Shown here: piece by piece, positions 23,722 to 32,879 of the stretch | Layout: every line of letters begins with the position of its first letter | Numbering within the stretch: the first letter of the stretch is position 1 | Source of the DNA: Bacillota bacterium | Lineage (GTDB): Bacteria > Bacillota_A > Clostridia > Lachnospirales > WQUN01 | Length of the DNA: 36,918 bases | NCBI GenBank assembly: GCA_009786175.1 | Contig: WQTQ01000225.1 | Coordinates: 1-36,918, forward strand | Direction of reading: 5' to 3' | The notes under the pieces: model-generated | The model's database searches: none | What the model was told of the DNA's origin: nothing | What the model saw: only the letters and a program-made list of their open reading frames with translations | Translations under genes and position numbers: made by a program

Positions 23722-24429
23722 CTTTTTTGCCGCCCTGGAGACAGGGCAAATGCTGTGGTTTGCCATGGTAACTGTGTTATCCCTCTTGTTTATCACCGTA
23801 ATTTTGTTTTTGTTGATGATACAAGATTTGTGACAGCGGATAAACCTTTCGTCCAATTGGCCTTCCATCGCTTTCAGTTCGCCGTTATACTCCAGTATTC
23901 GGCTCTGCGTGTGCAAGCGCAGCTTATGTCGCATGGGTGTTGTTTCGATAAGAATAATGTCATCCATGTCCAGGATAATTACTTTATCCTCTGCAGATAT
24001 TTTCACTGTCTTGCCCTTGTCCGTTGCCACTGTATAACGTTCGAGGGCAATTTTTATACACTCTGCAATTTTATGCTTTATGTTGGCCGCGTTATCTTTG
24101 ACTATAAAATCCAAGGCTTCCACTTTGTATTGAAAGGTAACAAATGTCATTTCGGAATGGGTTGTAATAAAAACAATAGCGGCTTTTTTGCCCATTCCCC
24201 TTATGCGGCTTGCAAGCTCTATGCCGTTAATTTTTGCGTTAAGTTCGATGTCCAGGAAGAACAAAGCCGGTTCGTCTACGTTTTTGTAATGGGAAAGGAT
24301 GTCTTCTGGGCTGCTTGTAGACAGTGCCACATGCGCGTCCAAGCTTTGAAACAGGCAGTGGTCGGTAATGAAAGATGTCATAAATTCCCGTTGTTTTATG
24401 TTGTCTTCGCAGATGTAGATATTTAGCAT
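23698..24429 (-). CDS. LytTR response regulator (AgrA-like)
   Basis: 243-residue regulator. Receiver domain: CEDN with acidic pocket residues 8-9, phosphorylated Asp60 (FFLDIEL), and the lysine in FIVKDN. The C-terminal LytTR DNA-binding domain (about 135-240) has the usual MDDIILIETTP and RFIRCHKSCIINKNKITVI. AgrA-type regulators often control quorum sensing, virulence or bacteriocins. It is five bases behind the sensor gene on the same strand. The end overlaps the transglutaminase gene by 24 bases. Confidence 0.92.
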   Translation of the reverse strand: MLNIYICEDNIKQREFMTSFITDHCLFQSLDAHVALSTSSPEDILSHYKNVDEPALFFLDIELNAKINGIELASRIRGMGKKAAIVFITTHSEMTFVTFQYKVEALDFIVKDNAANIKHKIAECIKIALERYTVATDKGKTVKISAEDKVIILDMDDIILIETTPMRHKLRLHTQSRILEYNGELKAMEGQLDERFIRCHKSCIINKNKITVINKRDNTVTMANHSICPVSRAAKKLIYNFGV

Positions 24430-24434
24430 ACAAA

Positions 24435-25739
24435 TTATCCTTTCAAACTGTCTTTTACCGTAAGCGTTTGCGTAAAAAATTCCTGTGATGTTTCGGTTTG
24501 TAAATACAATCCCTTAATTTTTTCTGTATAGCTGCGGGCGGTATGCAGCCCTACACCGCGCCCGTCTGCCTTTGTAGAAAAGCCTAATTCAAACATTTTT
24601 GCCATGGGTATGTCTTTGCTTTGCCAAGTATTTTTAATTATGAAAGATTTTGAGTTTTGATTTTTGACAATGGCAATTATAAGTTTTTTCTCATCTGTTT
24701 CAACGGCTGCTTCAATGGCGTTGTCCATTAAAATCCCCAGTATTTGACACACAATTACTGTTGGCGCGCCAAGGCTTTCAATAGGGTCGAGGGCTTCTAC
24801 GGCAACATCAACTTGTTGCAATGCGGCGGCGGAAGCTTTATACATCAGGATGCTTTTTACCTCGCTAATGTCAACGTTTTGCAAACTGCCCATAAGTTTA
24901 TCCTGGTTAAGCAGTTCCTTGTTTATTTCAGAAAGTTCGCCGTAGTAGTATTTTTGAAGGCCGGTAATGTCCCCGCTGTCAATGTACAGCTTAAAAGACG
25001 TAAGAATATTTACATAATCGTGTTTTATAGTTCGCAGAGCCTTGTAAGACTCTTCTAAATCGTGAATATACTTTTTTGAAGCTTCTACCAGCAGCATTTC
25101 TGTCCGCAGGTGGTTTTCTTTTGACACGTACCGCAGGATAATAATAAACATTACAGCACCGGAAATGAAAAACAGCATGTACGCGATACTGCCTATGTCC
25201 AACCGTGCCAAAGCAATAGGCGTTGCAGTATTTGCAAAATTCATGTAAATAAACGTTACGGCCACACCGGCACTGACAAGCAAAAACAGCGTAATTTTAC
25301 GGCCAAAAATACTCATATCAACCCGTTGTTTAAGTACGCGTTTAAGGCAATAATATGCTGCCCACGTTACAAAAGTTATGGCAAGGGTAGTTGGCCAAAC
25401 GCGTGCAGGGCTTTGCCCAAGTAATTGCAACAGCAGCAACGTTGCCCCATCAATGCTGAAAAATAAAGCCTTCATGTAGATTATAAACGCAATTGCCTTG
25501 GGAATACTTCTAAAAGCGGCTATAAGTAAAATTGCAAGTGACGCTACAATTATGTGAATATGGTGGGTGCTTAGCTGAAACGCACTTACAACAGTTATTA
25601 CAAAGGCCACAATAAAAATACCCATGGCATCTACCAGGAAAAACCTCTTCTTAATTACTTTAAAAGCCAAAATGTTGTCGATGCAAAGCATCATGAATAT
25701 GCAAAAGCTTATTGCACCCAAAAGCATTAGTAATGTCAT
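24435..25739 (-). CDS. GHKL sensor histidine kinase (AgrC-like)
   Basis: 434-residue membrane kinase. Six to seven hydrophobic helices occupy about residues 1-215, followed by a short coil, the phospho-accepting His in LRTIKHDYVNILTSF, and a GHKL ATPase domain (LMDNAIEAA; GRGVGLHTARSY) with C-terminal glycine box. This architecture is of the AgrC/peptide-sensor class that partners AgrA-like regulators. No agrB or agrD-like gene is adjacent, so the ligand is probably made elsewhere or is not an autoinducing peptide. The start is ATG 25739, with GGGTGA ahead. Confidence 0.9.
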   Translation of the reverse strand: MTLLMLLGAISFCIFMMLCIDNILAFKVIKKRFFLVDAMGIFIVAFVITVVSAFQLSTHHIHIIVASLAILLIAAFRSIPKAIAFIIYMKALFFSIDGATLLLLQLLGQSPARVWPTTLAITFVTWAAYYCLKRVLKQRVDMSIFGRKITLFLLVSAGVAVTFIYMNFANTATPIALARLDIGSIAYMLFFISGAVMFIIILRYVSKENHLRTEMLLVEASKKYIHDLEESYKALRTIKHDYVNILTSFKLYIDSGDITGLQKYYYGELSEINKELLNQDKLMGSLQNVDISEVKSILMYKASAAALQQVDVAVEALDPIESLGAPTVIVCQILGILMDNAIEAAVETDEKKLIIAIVKNQNSKSFIIKNTWQSKDIPMAKMFELGFSTKADGRGVGLHTARSYTEKIKGLYLQTETSQEFFTQTLTVKDSLKG

Positions 25740-25756
25740 TTAATCACCCGTGGATA

Positions 25757-25812
25757 ATTATACCACATATACGTGCATTCCGTTGACTAACCGTATTTGA
25801 AAAAGATATACT
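25757..25812. promoter_or_regulatory. Divergent promoters of sensor kinase and serine hydrolase
   Basis: Minus strand: extended -10 TGGTATAAT (TATAAT at 25762-25757), 18 bases from the kinase start, with a weak -35. Plus strand: TTGACT (25783-25788), 18-bp spacer and TATACT (25807-25812), followed by GAGGAGG before ATG 25838. The two promoters face away from each other within 60 bases. Confidence 0.6.
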
Positions 25813-25837
25813 GTATAAAAATAGAGGAGGGCTTACT

Positions 25838-26977
25838 ATGCCGGATCGTTTTAACCGTTTAAGAGAATTTATGGATGAAGCCATAGAAAAAAGCGGCTTC
25901 CCGGGTATCGACTGCATTATTTATCAAGACCATAATGAAATTTTCCGCCATTCTTCGGGGTTTATGGACTTGGAAAATAAAATACCGCCCGTACCCCGGG
26001 CCTTGTACAATATATATTCTGCCACAAAAATGGTAACGTGTATTGCCGCTCTTCAACTTGTAGAGCAAGGGCGTATGCTGCTTACAGACCCATTGCACAA
26101 ATACCTGCCCGAATACGAACACATGCAAGTTAAATACGGCACTTTTAGTATCGCACCTGCAAGAAATAAAATAAGAATTGCAGACCTTTTTGCTATGACT
26201 GCCGGCCTAAGTTATGAATCCGGAACGCCGCACCTAACAAAACTTAAGGAAGATACAGAGGGCGATTATACAACAAGAGAATTTGCCGCGGCCCTGGCAA
26301 AAGAGCCGCTGCTGTTTGAGCCGGGCGAAGGCTGGAACTATGGCTTCTGTCATGATGTTTTGGCAGTTGTTATCGAAGAAATATCCGGTAAAACATTTGG
26401 ACAATATTTACAAGACAATATTTTAGCACCGCTTGGGATGAAAGATGCCTGTTTTTATGTGCCTGACAGTAAAAAAGACAGAATTGCCCCCCAATACACC
26501 TACGACAAAATTAACAAAGTATGTAATTTAATTGAGAATACATGTCTTGCCGCATCACCCGGCGGACGTTTTGAAAGCGGCGGCGGCGGTTTGGTTATGT
26601 CCGCGGAAGATTACATTCTATTTATTGACGCATTGGCCTGCGGCGGCATTGGTAAAAACGGTGCGAAAATTATTTCCCCGCCAAGTATCGCGCTAATGGG
26701 CAAAAACCAATTACGGGGCAAGGCAATGGAGGATTTCAGAAAAGCCGGTGCATCGGAAGGCCATGGCTACAGCCTTGGTTCCGGTGTTGTTTATGATACG
26801 GCGGCAGGGCTAAGCTTCCGCCCGGAAGGCTCATTTTCCTGGGGCGGCATAGGCGGCGTACAAAACTTGGTAGACCCCAAAAACAGACTGTCATATTATG
26901 TGTCCCAACACTTGATAGCAGGGGGTGAACGCGTCCTTGGTGCGTACATGATTAATATACTGTACGGGTTGTTGTAG
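25838..26977 (+). CDS. Serine hydrolase, class C beta-lactamase/esterase family
   Basis: 379-residue protein of the beta-lactamase (PF00144) fold. The active-site SxxK is SATK (Ser61-Lys64), and the Tyr motif is in GWNYGFCHDVLAVVIEEISG (Tyr168). There is no signal peptide, so it is probably an intracellular esterase, D-aminopeptidase or peptidase rather than a drug-degrading beta-lactamase. KTFGQYLQDNILAPLGMKD and VMSAEDYILFIDAL are typical structural segments. It has its own promoter and is followed by a hairpin at 26984-27004. Confidence 0.88.
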   Translation: MPDRFNRLREFMDEAIEKSGFPGIDCIIYQDHNEIFRHSSGFMDLENKIPPVPRALYNIYSATKMVTCIAALQLVEQGRMLLTDPLHKYLPEYEHMQVKYGTFSIAPARNKIRIADLFAMTAGLSYESGTPHLTKLKEDTEGDYTTREFAAALAKEPLLFEPGEGWNYGFCHDVLAVVIEEISGKTFGQYLQDNILAPLGMKDACFYVPDSKKDRIAPQYTYDKINKVCNLIENTCLAASPGGRFESGGGGLVMSAEDYILFIDALACGGIGKNGAKIISPPSIALMGKNQLRGKAMEDFRKAGASEGHGYSLGSGVVYDTAAGLSFRPEGSFSWGGIGGVQNLVDPKNRLSYYVSQHLIAGGERVLGAYMINILYGLL

Positions 26978-26983
26978 TGGATT

Positions 26984-27004
26984 AACGGCATGGTACGTGC
27001 CGTT
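26984..27004 (+). terminator. Hairpin after the serine hydrolase gene
   Basis: AACGGCA (26984-26990) pairs with TGCCGTT (26998-27004) around a seven-base loop; only a short TT follows, so termination strength is doubtful. Confidence 0.45.
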
Positions 27005-27048
27005 TAGTATCAATTTGCGACATTTAAGTCAAAACTCCCCTGTCTGTG

Positions 27049-27071
27049 TTAAGAATATGGTAGATTCTTAA
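27049..27071 (+). promoter_or_regulatory. Inverted repeat upstream of hydrogenase
   Basis: TTAAGAAT (27049-27056) and ATTCTTAA (27064-27071) are perfect inverted repeats separated by 7 bases, 39 bases before the hydrogenase start. It may be an operator; it does not match the Rex consensus TTGTTAA-N4-TTAACAA. No good promoter was identified around it. Confidence 0.4.
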
Positions 27072-27110
27072 TGCAGAAACTAAATTTTTGTGTTTGGGGA
27101 GGTACATAAA

Positions 27111-28844
27111 ATGCTTGATGTAAAAATTAATAACATTCAAACAAAAGTTGTGCCGGGTACTACGGTTTTAGAGGCCGCCCGGCAAGTGGGTATAAATGTC
27201 CCTACATTGTGCCATTTAAAAATGGACGAGATTAATATCATAAACAAAGCAGAGGTCTGCCGTGTTTGCATGGTTGATGTGGCCGGGTGTGAAAATTCTA
27301 TGCCTGCTTGTTCGACAGAAATAACTGCCGGTATGGAGGTTTTCACAAACACTTCCCGCGCCATACGTACCCGCCGTGCAAACTTGGAACGCCTTTTGAC
27401 CAATCACCCAAAAGACTGCCTGTTGTGTAAACGAAATTTAAACTGCGACTTGCAAAAACTGTCTGCGGATTTAGGAGTCCGTGAAGTTAAGCATGACAGT
27501 ATCCGTATAAAACCGCAAAAAGACAACAGCAGCTATTCTATAGTACGCGATGCAGAAAAATGCATCCTTTGCCGCCGTTGTGTGAGCATGTGCAGCGAGG
27601 TGCAAACTGTTGGTGTGTATTCTGTGGCGCAACAAGATTCCGAAGAAATTATTGAAACGGCGTGCGGCAATACCTTGCACGAGACATCCTGTACTTTTTG
27701 CGGCCAGTGCGTATCCGTATGCCCAACAGGCGCGCTTGTGGAGATTGACGATACAGCAAAAGTGTGGAACGCCATAAACGACCCGGATAAATATGTAGTG
27801 GTGCAAACTGCCCCGTCTATCCGTGTATCCCTGGGCGAGGCCTTTGGTATGCCCGCCGGTACACAAGTTACGGGAAAAATGGTAACGGCTTTACGTTCCA
27901 TAGGCTTTGACAAGGTTATGGACACAGCCTTTGGCGCGGATGTTACCGTAATGGAAGAAGCGTCGGAATTTATGCACCGCCTGGAACAGGTTGGAAAGCT
28001 GCCGATTATAACAAGCTGCTGCCCGGCCTGGGTTAAGTTTATCGAGCATCAATTTCCCGGGCTGTTGTACATGCCGTCCTCTTGCAGGTCGCCCCACCAG
28101 ATATTTGGTTCAATAGCAAAAACATACTTGGCAGAAAAATTGGGCGTAGACCCGAAAAAAATGGTGGTGGTATCCGTTATGCCCTGTCTGTCCAAAAAAT
28201 ATGAAGCCGCAAGGGACGAATTATCCCACCACAGCTACGGCCAGGATGTAGACTATGTAATTTCTACCCGGGAACTTGCCCGTATGATAAAGGAATCAGG
28301 CATCGGCTTTACCGCCCTGCCCGACAGTAATTTTGACACCCTAATGGGCGAATCTACCGGCGCGGGTGTAGGCTTTGGCACCACAGGCGGCGTAATTGTT
28401 GCCGTACTGCGTACAGTGGCAGCTTGGCTTGATGGCAAACCCCCGGAAGATATTAATTTTACGGAATTGCGTGGGCTTAAAGGCATCCGCGAAGGTACGG
28501 TTACAATTGGCGGCAAGACTATAAACATCGGTATTGCCCACGGCTTGGGCAATGCCCGCAAACTGCTGGAAGATGTGCAAAGCGGCAAGGCAAATTACCA
28601 CGCCATAGAAATTATGGCATGCCCCGGCGGCTGCATAGGCGGTGGCGGCCAGCCATACCATGGCAGCGACATGACTGTTATAGCCAAACGCTCTATAGCC
28701 CTGCGCGGCGTAGACGAAGGCAAGCCCCGCCGTATGGCCCATGAAAATGCAGAGCTGCAAAAATTGTACGATGAATTCTTGGGCGAGCCCTATGGTGAAA
28801 AAGCACACGAGCTTTTGCATACGGAGTTTGTAAAACGGGGATGA
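27111..28844 (+). CDS. hydA: [FeFe] hydrogenase, CpI-like monomeric form
   Basis: 577 residues, close to the 574 of Clostridium pasteurianum CpI. It reversibly makes H2 from protons, normally with reduced ferredoxin. Domains in order: plant-type [2Fe-2S] domain (Cys34, Cys50, Cys53, Cys67), a His/Cys cluster (HPKDCLLCKRNLNC), two [4Fe-4S] motifs (CILCRRCVSMC, CTFCGQCVSVCPTG), and the H-cluster domain with L1 TSCCPAWV (Cys303, Cys304), L2 MPCLSKKYEA (Cys359) and L3 ACPGGCIGGGGQP (Cys504, Cys508). These match CpI ligands C300, C355, C499 and C503, with Cys303 equivalent to the proton-transfer Cys299. No HydB/HydC partners or HydEFG maturases are near. I chose ATG 27111 with GGGAGG ahead over ATG 27090. 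A terminator hairpin follows. Confidence 0.97.
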   Translation: MLDVKINNIQTKVVPGTTVLEAARQVGINVPTLCHLKMDEINIINKAEVCRVCMVDVAGCENSMPACSTEITAGMEVFTNTSRAIRTRRANLERLLTNHPKDCLLCKRNLNCDLQKLSADLGVREVKHDSIRIKPQKDNSSYSIVRDAEKCILCRRCVSMCSEVQTVGVYSVAQQDSEEIIETACGNTLHETSCTFCGQCVSVCPTGALVEIDDTAKVWNAINDPDKYVVVQTAPSIRVSLGEAFGMPAGTQVTGKMVTALRSIGFDKVMDTAFGADVTVMEEASEFMHRLEQVGKLPIITSCCPAWVKFIEHQFPGLLYMPSSCRSPHQIFGSIAKTYLAEKLGVDPKKMVVVSVMPCLSKKYEAARDELSHHSYGQDVDYVISTRELARMIKESGIGFTALPDSNFDTLMGESTGAGVGFGTTGGVIVAVLRTVAAWLDGKPPEDINFTELRGLKGIREGTVTIGGKTINIGIAHGLGNARKLLEDVQSGKANYHAIEIMACPGGCIGGGGQPYHGSDMTVIAKRSIALRGVDEGKPRRMAHENAELQKLYDEFLGEPYGEKAHELLHTEFVKRG

Positions 28845-28859
28845 GGTTGGGAATGTATG

Positions 28860-28880
28860 CCCGCCTGGAGGCCAGGCGGG
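28860..28880. terminator. Bidirectional hairpin between hydA and res
   Basis: CCCGCCTGG (28860-28868) and CCAGGCGGG (28872-28880) form a perfect 9-bp GC-rich stem with an AGG loop, in the 66-base gap of the two convergent genes. There is no strong T-run on either side, so it may act as a roadblock or 3' stabiliser. Confidence 0.6.
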
Positions 28881-28910
28881 TGGGGGTAATAGTTGCATAT
28901 GTTTCTATAT

Positions 28911-31900
28911 CTAAAGTGTTTTTTTAAATTGCTGCCAACTCTTAACAGGTTCGCACGGAAACAAAATATCATTTTCCAGTGCATCAAAGTGGGCTTTTCC
29001 GCACTTTATCTTCAGCTGTTCGGGTGTGCGGAGGTCAAATAATTTGGTTGTGCCTTTGGTTTCCAACACAAAATACAATTTTTTCTCGCCATTATGTTCA
29101 AGGTACACAGCCCAGTCAGGGTTATATGTGCCTATAGGTGTTTCAATCTTAAAGCGGTCTGAGATTCTGAAGAATAGTTTTACATCTTGGTCGTTATCCA
29201 AACTCTGTGCAAAGGCTTTCTCAACACCACTTTCATAAATTACATGGTCATATAAATTATTTTTTGCCGGAATTGCACCTCGATTTTCATGGTCAAGGCT
29301 TGCCATTAGTTCTGCACTGTCAAAAATCTCTTGTGCATAATATTCTTCGCCAGCCAGTTTTACATAGCGAATACCGTCTATCGCAAGGTCATGGCGGTTG
29401 CGGGCAATAATCTCCAATGCCTTTTCGGTGAACGCTTGGGGATTATTTAGAAAATCCTCGCCACGGTTACTGGCCTTTAGAATATGTCCCACAGTGGAGC
29501 GTTTTAAAAGCGTTTCAGAGGTTATGACACGCACAATGTCGGGTAGAATATCGTAGCCGCTACCTAATTCAATAGTACGTAAGCCACGCTCTATGTGGGT
29601 TACGCCAGCATCTTGAATATTAATATCGGCGGTTTGTGAAACAAGCCGTGCTTTTGGGATAGGCGGCATATTTCTTAATTCTTTTATACAGTTAGCCATT
29701 AGTGTTTCACTATCAATTTCCACCCTGTAGGTAGTTTTCTGTTTGATTCTATCCCATATCTCCGTAAATAGCGGCGATAACATGACTTGCTTTTTCAGTC
29801 GGACTGTAACTTCATTGTTGCCGTTACGTACAGGCAGTTTTGTGTTTGCTTGCTGTGCCAACTGCACTATGACTTTTTGTTTTGAGGCACTATGGCGCGC
29901 ACTCAAATCAAGTGTACCCTCCGCAAGCTGCCTCTTCATAGGGTCGGTCATTCTGCCGTCTTTGGTTATTAGCTTTTTCTCTTGCAATTCAGTCATTATG
30001 GCGGCAGCATCGTCATAGTCGATGGTTTTTTCTTCAATAACGATTTCTGTATACGTTGCGCCGGATAGCGTTTCAATGGCTACAGGCCGGGCAGCTTCAA
30101 GGGTTTTCAAAACAACCGCTTTAACCGCTGCCGACATTTGCGGCAATTCGATTCTTGATTCTATTTCATAGGGCTTTACTGTTGCTGCAACTTTGCCACG
30201 TTCGTCTATTAACCCTTTAGTTTTTAACATTTCTACAACCGTGGTGGCTTGTTCTGCGGTGACTGTTTTTTCAACGGCTACTTCTTCCTCATAAGTCTGT
30301 CCGATAAACAATTCCATCTGAATTAAGCCAAATTTCACGCCTGTTTCTGCTTCAATTTCTTTTTGAAGGGAATCCGCAAACTCTGCAAAACTCTCATTCG
30401 CCATAACGTGCAGAATATTTATATCCCTGTCCTGTATGCGGTTGCCGTCTTGGTCTACACAAAGGCGCAAGCCGCGCCCGATTTTTTGCCGTTGGGTGAA
30501 TGTAGACTTTTGTTCGATAAGTGTACATACTTGGAACACGTTGGGGTTATCCCAGCCCTCTTTTAGTGCGGAGTGTGAGAATATGAAGCGCAATGGACAT
30601 TCGAACGATAACAGCCATTCTTTATCGCGCATAATGGTGTTGTAGGTATCATCATCAGCCAGCGTATCGCCTTTTGTGTTCTTGAACACACCTTTTTTAT
30701 CTTGCGAAAAATATCCATTGTGTATGTTTTCGATTGGTGCGGGGAACTTGCCACGCAAAGGAGCATATTTTGGGCGGCTCATTAGTTCCGCATAGCATGA
30801 TTCAAACATCTCCGCATATATGCCTTTTTCGTTCTCGGCGGTGCGGTACTTTGCTACTTCGTCTATGAAGAACAGCGATAAAACCTTGATACCTTTTCCC
30901 TGTTCCAAGAAACGTAACTCTTTATCAAAGTGGCTCTCAATAGTACGGAAAATTTGGGCGCGTTTAATAACATTCTCGTCTACGCTCCCTATGGCTTTTC
31001 CAAGTGACACGATTTCATGGTTTGAAAATTCGATATACTCACGCCCGGGAGCGCAGTCTATCCCTGCAAGTTGGTAGCCCTCGTACAAATCGCGCTTGCC
31101 GGACAAGAAAAATAAATCATCACCAGGCTTTATGGTGATGGTCTTGCGGATAACTGTGCCGCCTTTGCCCTGCACATCAATTTCAATTTTTGCCTTGAAG
31201 CCGCCCTCTTGGGTAACAGATTTTAGAGCAATGTAGGGTTTGTTAAAATCGCCCTCAATGGTGTTGCTGTATACAACAATTTGCTTTACCAAACCTCTTT
31301 GGTAGGCATCTACCGGGGTAATCTTGTACAATAGGTTGCGTTTCTCCTTATGTGTTGCGGAATAACGTAGAACGCACAGTGGGTTAAGGCTTGCAATTGC
31401 TTCCCTTGATTTTGGCGTATTATCTACACTTTGCGGCTCGTCAATAATAACGACGGGGTGGGTATCTTGAATGTACCGCATTGCCGTTTCGCCGTTCAGT
31501 TTGTCTTGTTGCTGGTTTATAATGTTCTCGGCCTTTCTGAAAGCATCTATGTTGATTATCATTATTTCTATGTTATTGCTGGTGGCAAACTGGCGCACAT
31601 CAGACAGTTTTGCTGAATTGTAAATAAAATAGCGGCACGGCACATTGTCGTAATGCGCCCCGAAGTGGTCTGCAGTTATTTGGAACGACTTGTATACGCC
31701 CTCACGAATAGCAACGGACGGCACAACAATTATAAACTTGGTAAAGCCATACCGTCTGTTGAGTTCAAAAATCGTTTTAGTGTACACATATGTTTTGCCT
31801 GTGCCTGTTTCCATTTCAATGCAAAATTGACGGTCGCCCTCGGCGGTGTTGACGAATGGGTATAGGTCGTTGGTTTTGGGGAGATTGTTTTTCTTCTGGA

Positions 31901-32099
31901 TGCGGTTCATGTTTACAAGCAAGTCACTTCCGGCTATGTTTAAGGCATTGCCTATGCCAAACTCGTTTTGATTTATGGTAAGCTGCCATTCTTCCACAAT
32001 GGAGAATGTTGTGTTGGATTTACTTTGTCCGGCGAATAGGTCAGCAACGGCGTTTACTGCTTCTGTTTGGAAGTCTTGGGTTTTGAATTTTAGTTTCAT
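28911..32099 (-). CDS. res: Type III restriction endonuclease subunit Res
   Basis: 1062-residue ATP-dependent helicase/nuclease of type III restriction systems, working as a complex with Mod. Walker A is METGTGKT (about residues 96-103), Walker B is VVIIDEPQSVD, and later helicase motifs include RYSATHKEK and HSALKEGWDNPNVFQV with QKIGRGLRL. The C-terminal nuclease motif appears as YNPDWAVYL then YFVLETKGT (about residues 995-1022), a PD-(D/E)xK core. The start ATG 32099 overlaps the TGA of the DUF5131 gene (ATGA), so the two are translationally coupled. It is full length and apparently intact. Confidence 0.94.
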   Translation of the reverse strand: MKLKFKTQDFQTEAVNAVADLFAGQSKSNTTFSIVEEWQLTINQNEFGIGNALNIAGSDLLVNMNRIQKKNNLPKTNDLYPFVNTAEGDRQFCIEMETGTGKTYVYTKTIFELNRRYGFTKFIIVVPSVAIREGVYKSFQITADHFGAHYDNVPCRYFIYNSAKLSDVRQFATSNNIEIMIINIDAFRKAENIINQQQDKLNGETAMRYIQDTHPVVIIDEPQSVDNTPKSREAIASLNPLCVLRYSATHKEKRNLLYKITPVDAYQRGLVKQIVVYSNTIEGDFNKPYIALKSVTQEGGFKAKIEIDVQGKGGTVIRKTITIKPGDDLFFLSGKRDLYEGYQLAGIDCAPGREYIEFSNHEIVSLGKAIGSVDENVIKRAQIFRTIESHFDKELRFLEQGKGIKVLSLFFIDEVAKYRTAENEKGIYAEMFESCYAELMSRPKYAPLRGKFPAPIENIHNGYFSQDKKGVFKNTKGDTLADDDTYNTIMRDKEWLLSFECPLRFIFSHSALKEGWDNPNVFQVCTLIEQKSTFTQRQKIGRGLRLCVDQDGNRIQDRDINILHVMANESFAEFADSLQKEIEAETGVKFGLIQMELFIGQTYEEEVAVEKTVTAEQATTVVEMLKTKGLIDERGKVAATVKPYEIESRIELPQMSAAVKAVVLKTLEAARPVAIETLSGATYTEIVIEEKTIDYDDAAAIMTELQEKKLITKDGRMTDPMKRQLAEGTLDLSARHSASKQKVIVQLAQQANTKLPVRNGNNEVTVRLKKQVMLSPLFTEIWDRIKQKTTYRVEIDSETLMANCIKELRNMPPIPKARLVSQTADINIQDAGVTHIERGLRTIELGSGYDILPDIVRVITSETLLKRSTVGHILKASNRGEDFLNNPQAFTEKALEIIARNRHDLAIDGIRYVKLAGEEYYAQEIFDSAELMASLDHENRGAIPAKNNLYDHVIYESGVEKAFAQSLDNDQDVKLFFRISDRFKIETPIGTYNPDWAVYLEHNGEKKLYFVLETKGTTKLFDLRTPEQLKIKCGKAHFDALENDILFPCEPVKSWQQFKKTL

Positions 32100-32842
32100 G
32101 TAGTTGCTCTCATTTCAAGCTGTGGCATCATTTGAATTATTTTACCATCAAGTGCTTTACCATTAGCTTTTTTGTTACGCTTTATACCATCCGCACCCCA
32201 TGTTCCCCACTGTTTAAAAAAGAAAGCCACATCTTGTTTTTCTGTTTGCTCTAAAATATTACGCACCCACTCCGGCTTCATCGGGCGTGCTTTTGCTCCG
32301 CTTTCACCTCCGACAATTACCCAGTCAATAGTTGATAAATCAATTTTACCGATGTCATCCAGCAAAGGTTCGCACGATAAGAAGCGAATAGTCGCATTTA
32401 TGTTGCGAAGTGCGTCAATTCGTTTTACTTCAGATGATGATTCAACAGTAACGCCTATCCATACATTTTCTGGAACTTTTTTGCCAGAGAAATATTCAGC
32501 CATTCTATCTGAACGCTTTGTTAATATTTGATAGCGATGATGGTTTGCGAAATTTATTACGTTCATGATCTTATCTATAAAGCTAAACGGAACAGAATCA
32601 TGAAATAAATCAGCCATTGAACATACAAAAATTGTATGTGGGCGTTTCCATCTTAGCGGCTCACTAAGGGCATTTTCATGTAAGGTTGGTGTAAATTCAT
32701 TTGCATATTTTTCAACGCCCATTGAATTAAGTCTATGCGCCATAATTTCCGCATAGCAATTTGCACACCCTATTGAAATTTTTGAACAACCAGTTACAGG
32801 ATTCCATGTTTTATCGGTCCACTCAATTTTAGTTGTTTTCAT
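32096..32842 (-). CDS. Three-Cys-motif protein, DUF5131 (phage Gp37/Gp68 family)
   Basis: 248-residue member of PF07505. The N-terminus IEWTDKTWNPVTGCSKISIG continues CANCY, giving Cys19-x6-Cys26-x2-Cys29, a three-Cys cluster resembling an iron-sulfur site of radical-SAM-like proteins though not the canonical CxxxCxxC. Further family blocks: FVCSMADLFHDSVP, RYQILTKRSDRM, NVWIGVTVESS, FLSCEPLLDDIG, WVIVGGESGAKARPM and FFFKQWG. Its biochemical role is unknown. It is known to occur beside TcmP, and TcmP is indeed the next gene upstream. I chose ATG 32842 because GGAGG lies 6 nt ahead; an in-frame ATG at 32863 lacks that. The stop overlaps the res start. Confidence 0.9.
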   Translation of the reverse strand: MKTTKIEWTDKTWNPVTGCSKISIGCANCYAEIMAHRLNSMGVEKYANEFTPTLHENALSEPLRWKRPHTIFVCSMADLFHDSVPFSFIDKIMNVINFANHHRYQILTKRSDRMAEYFSGKKVPENVWIGVTVESSSEVKRIDALRNINATIRFLSCEPLLDDIGKIDLSTIDWVIVGGESGAKARPMKPEWVRNILEQTEKQDVAFFFKQWGTWGADGIKRNKKANGKALDGKIIQMMPQLEMRATT

Positions 32843-32879
32843 ACAACACCTCCGTATGTGCAATGGCTTGTCTGCAGCA

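Noticed and set aside
23732..23747. GCCCTG-GAGA-CAGGGC hairpin
   Set aside because: It lies inside the regulator coding sequence, has no T-run on either strand, and shows only a short CCTGGAG resemblance to the hairpin at 28860-28880.
23755..24426. 223-codon plus-strand ORF opposite the LytTR regulator
   Set aside because: The minus strand encodes a complete receiver plus LytTR protein; the plus-strand product is rich in Cys, His and Phe without domains and is a shadow.
25838..26977. Antibiotic-resistance beta-lactamase
   Set aside because: No signal peptide, and the SATK/NYG motifs fit the wide esterase/peptidase family; resistance cannot be inferred.
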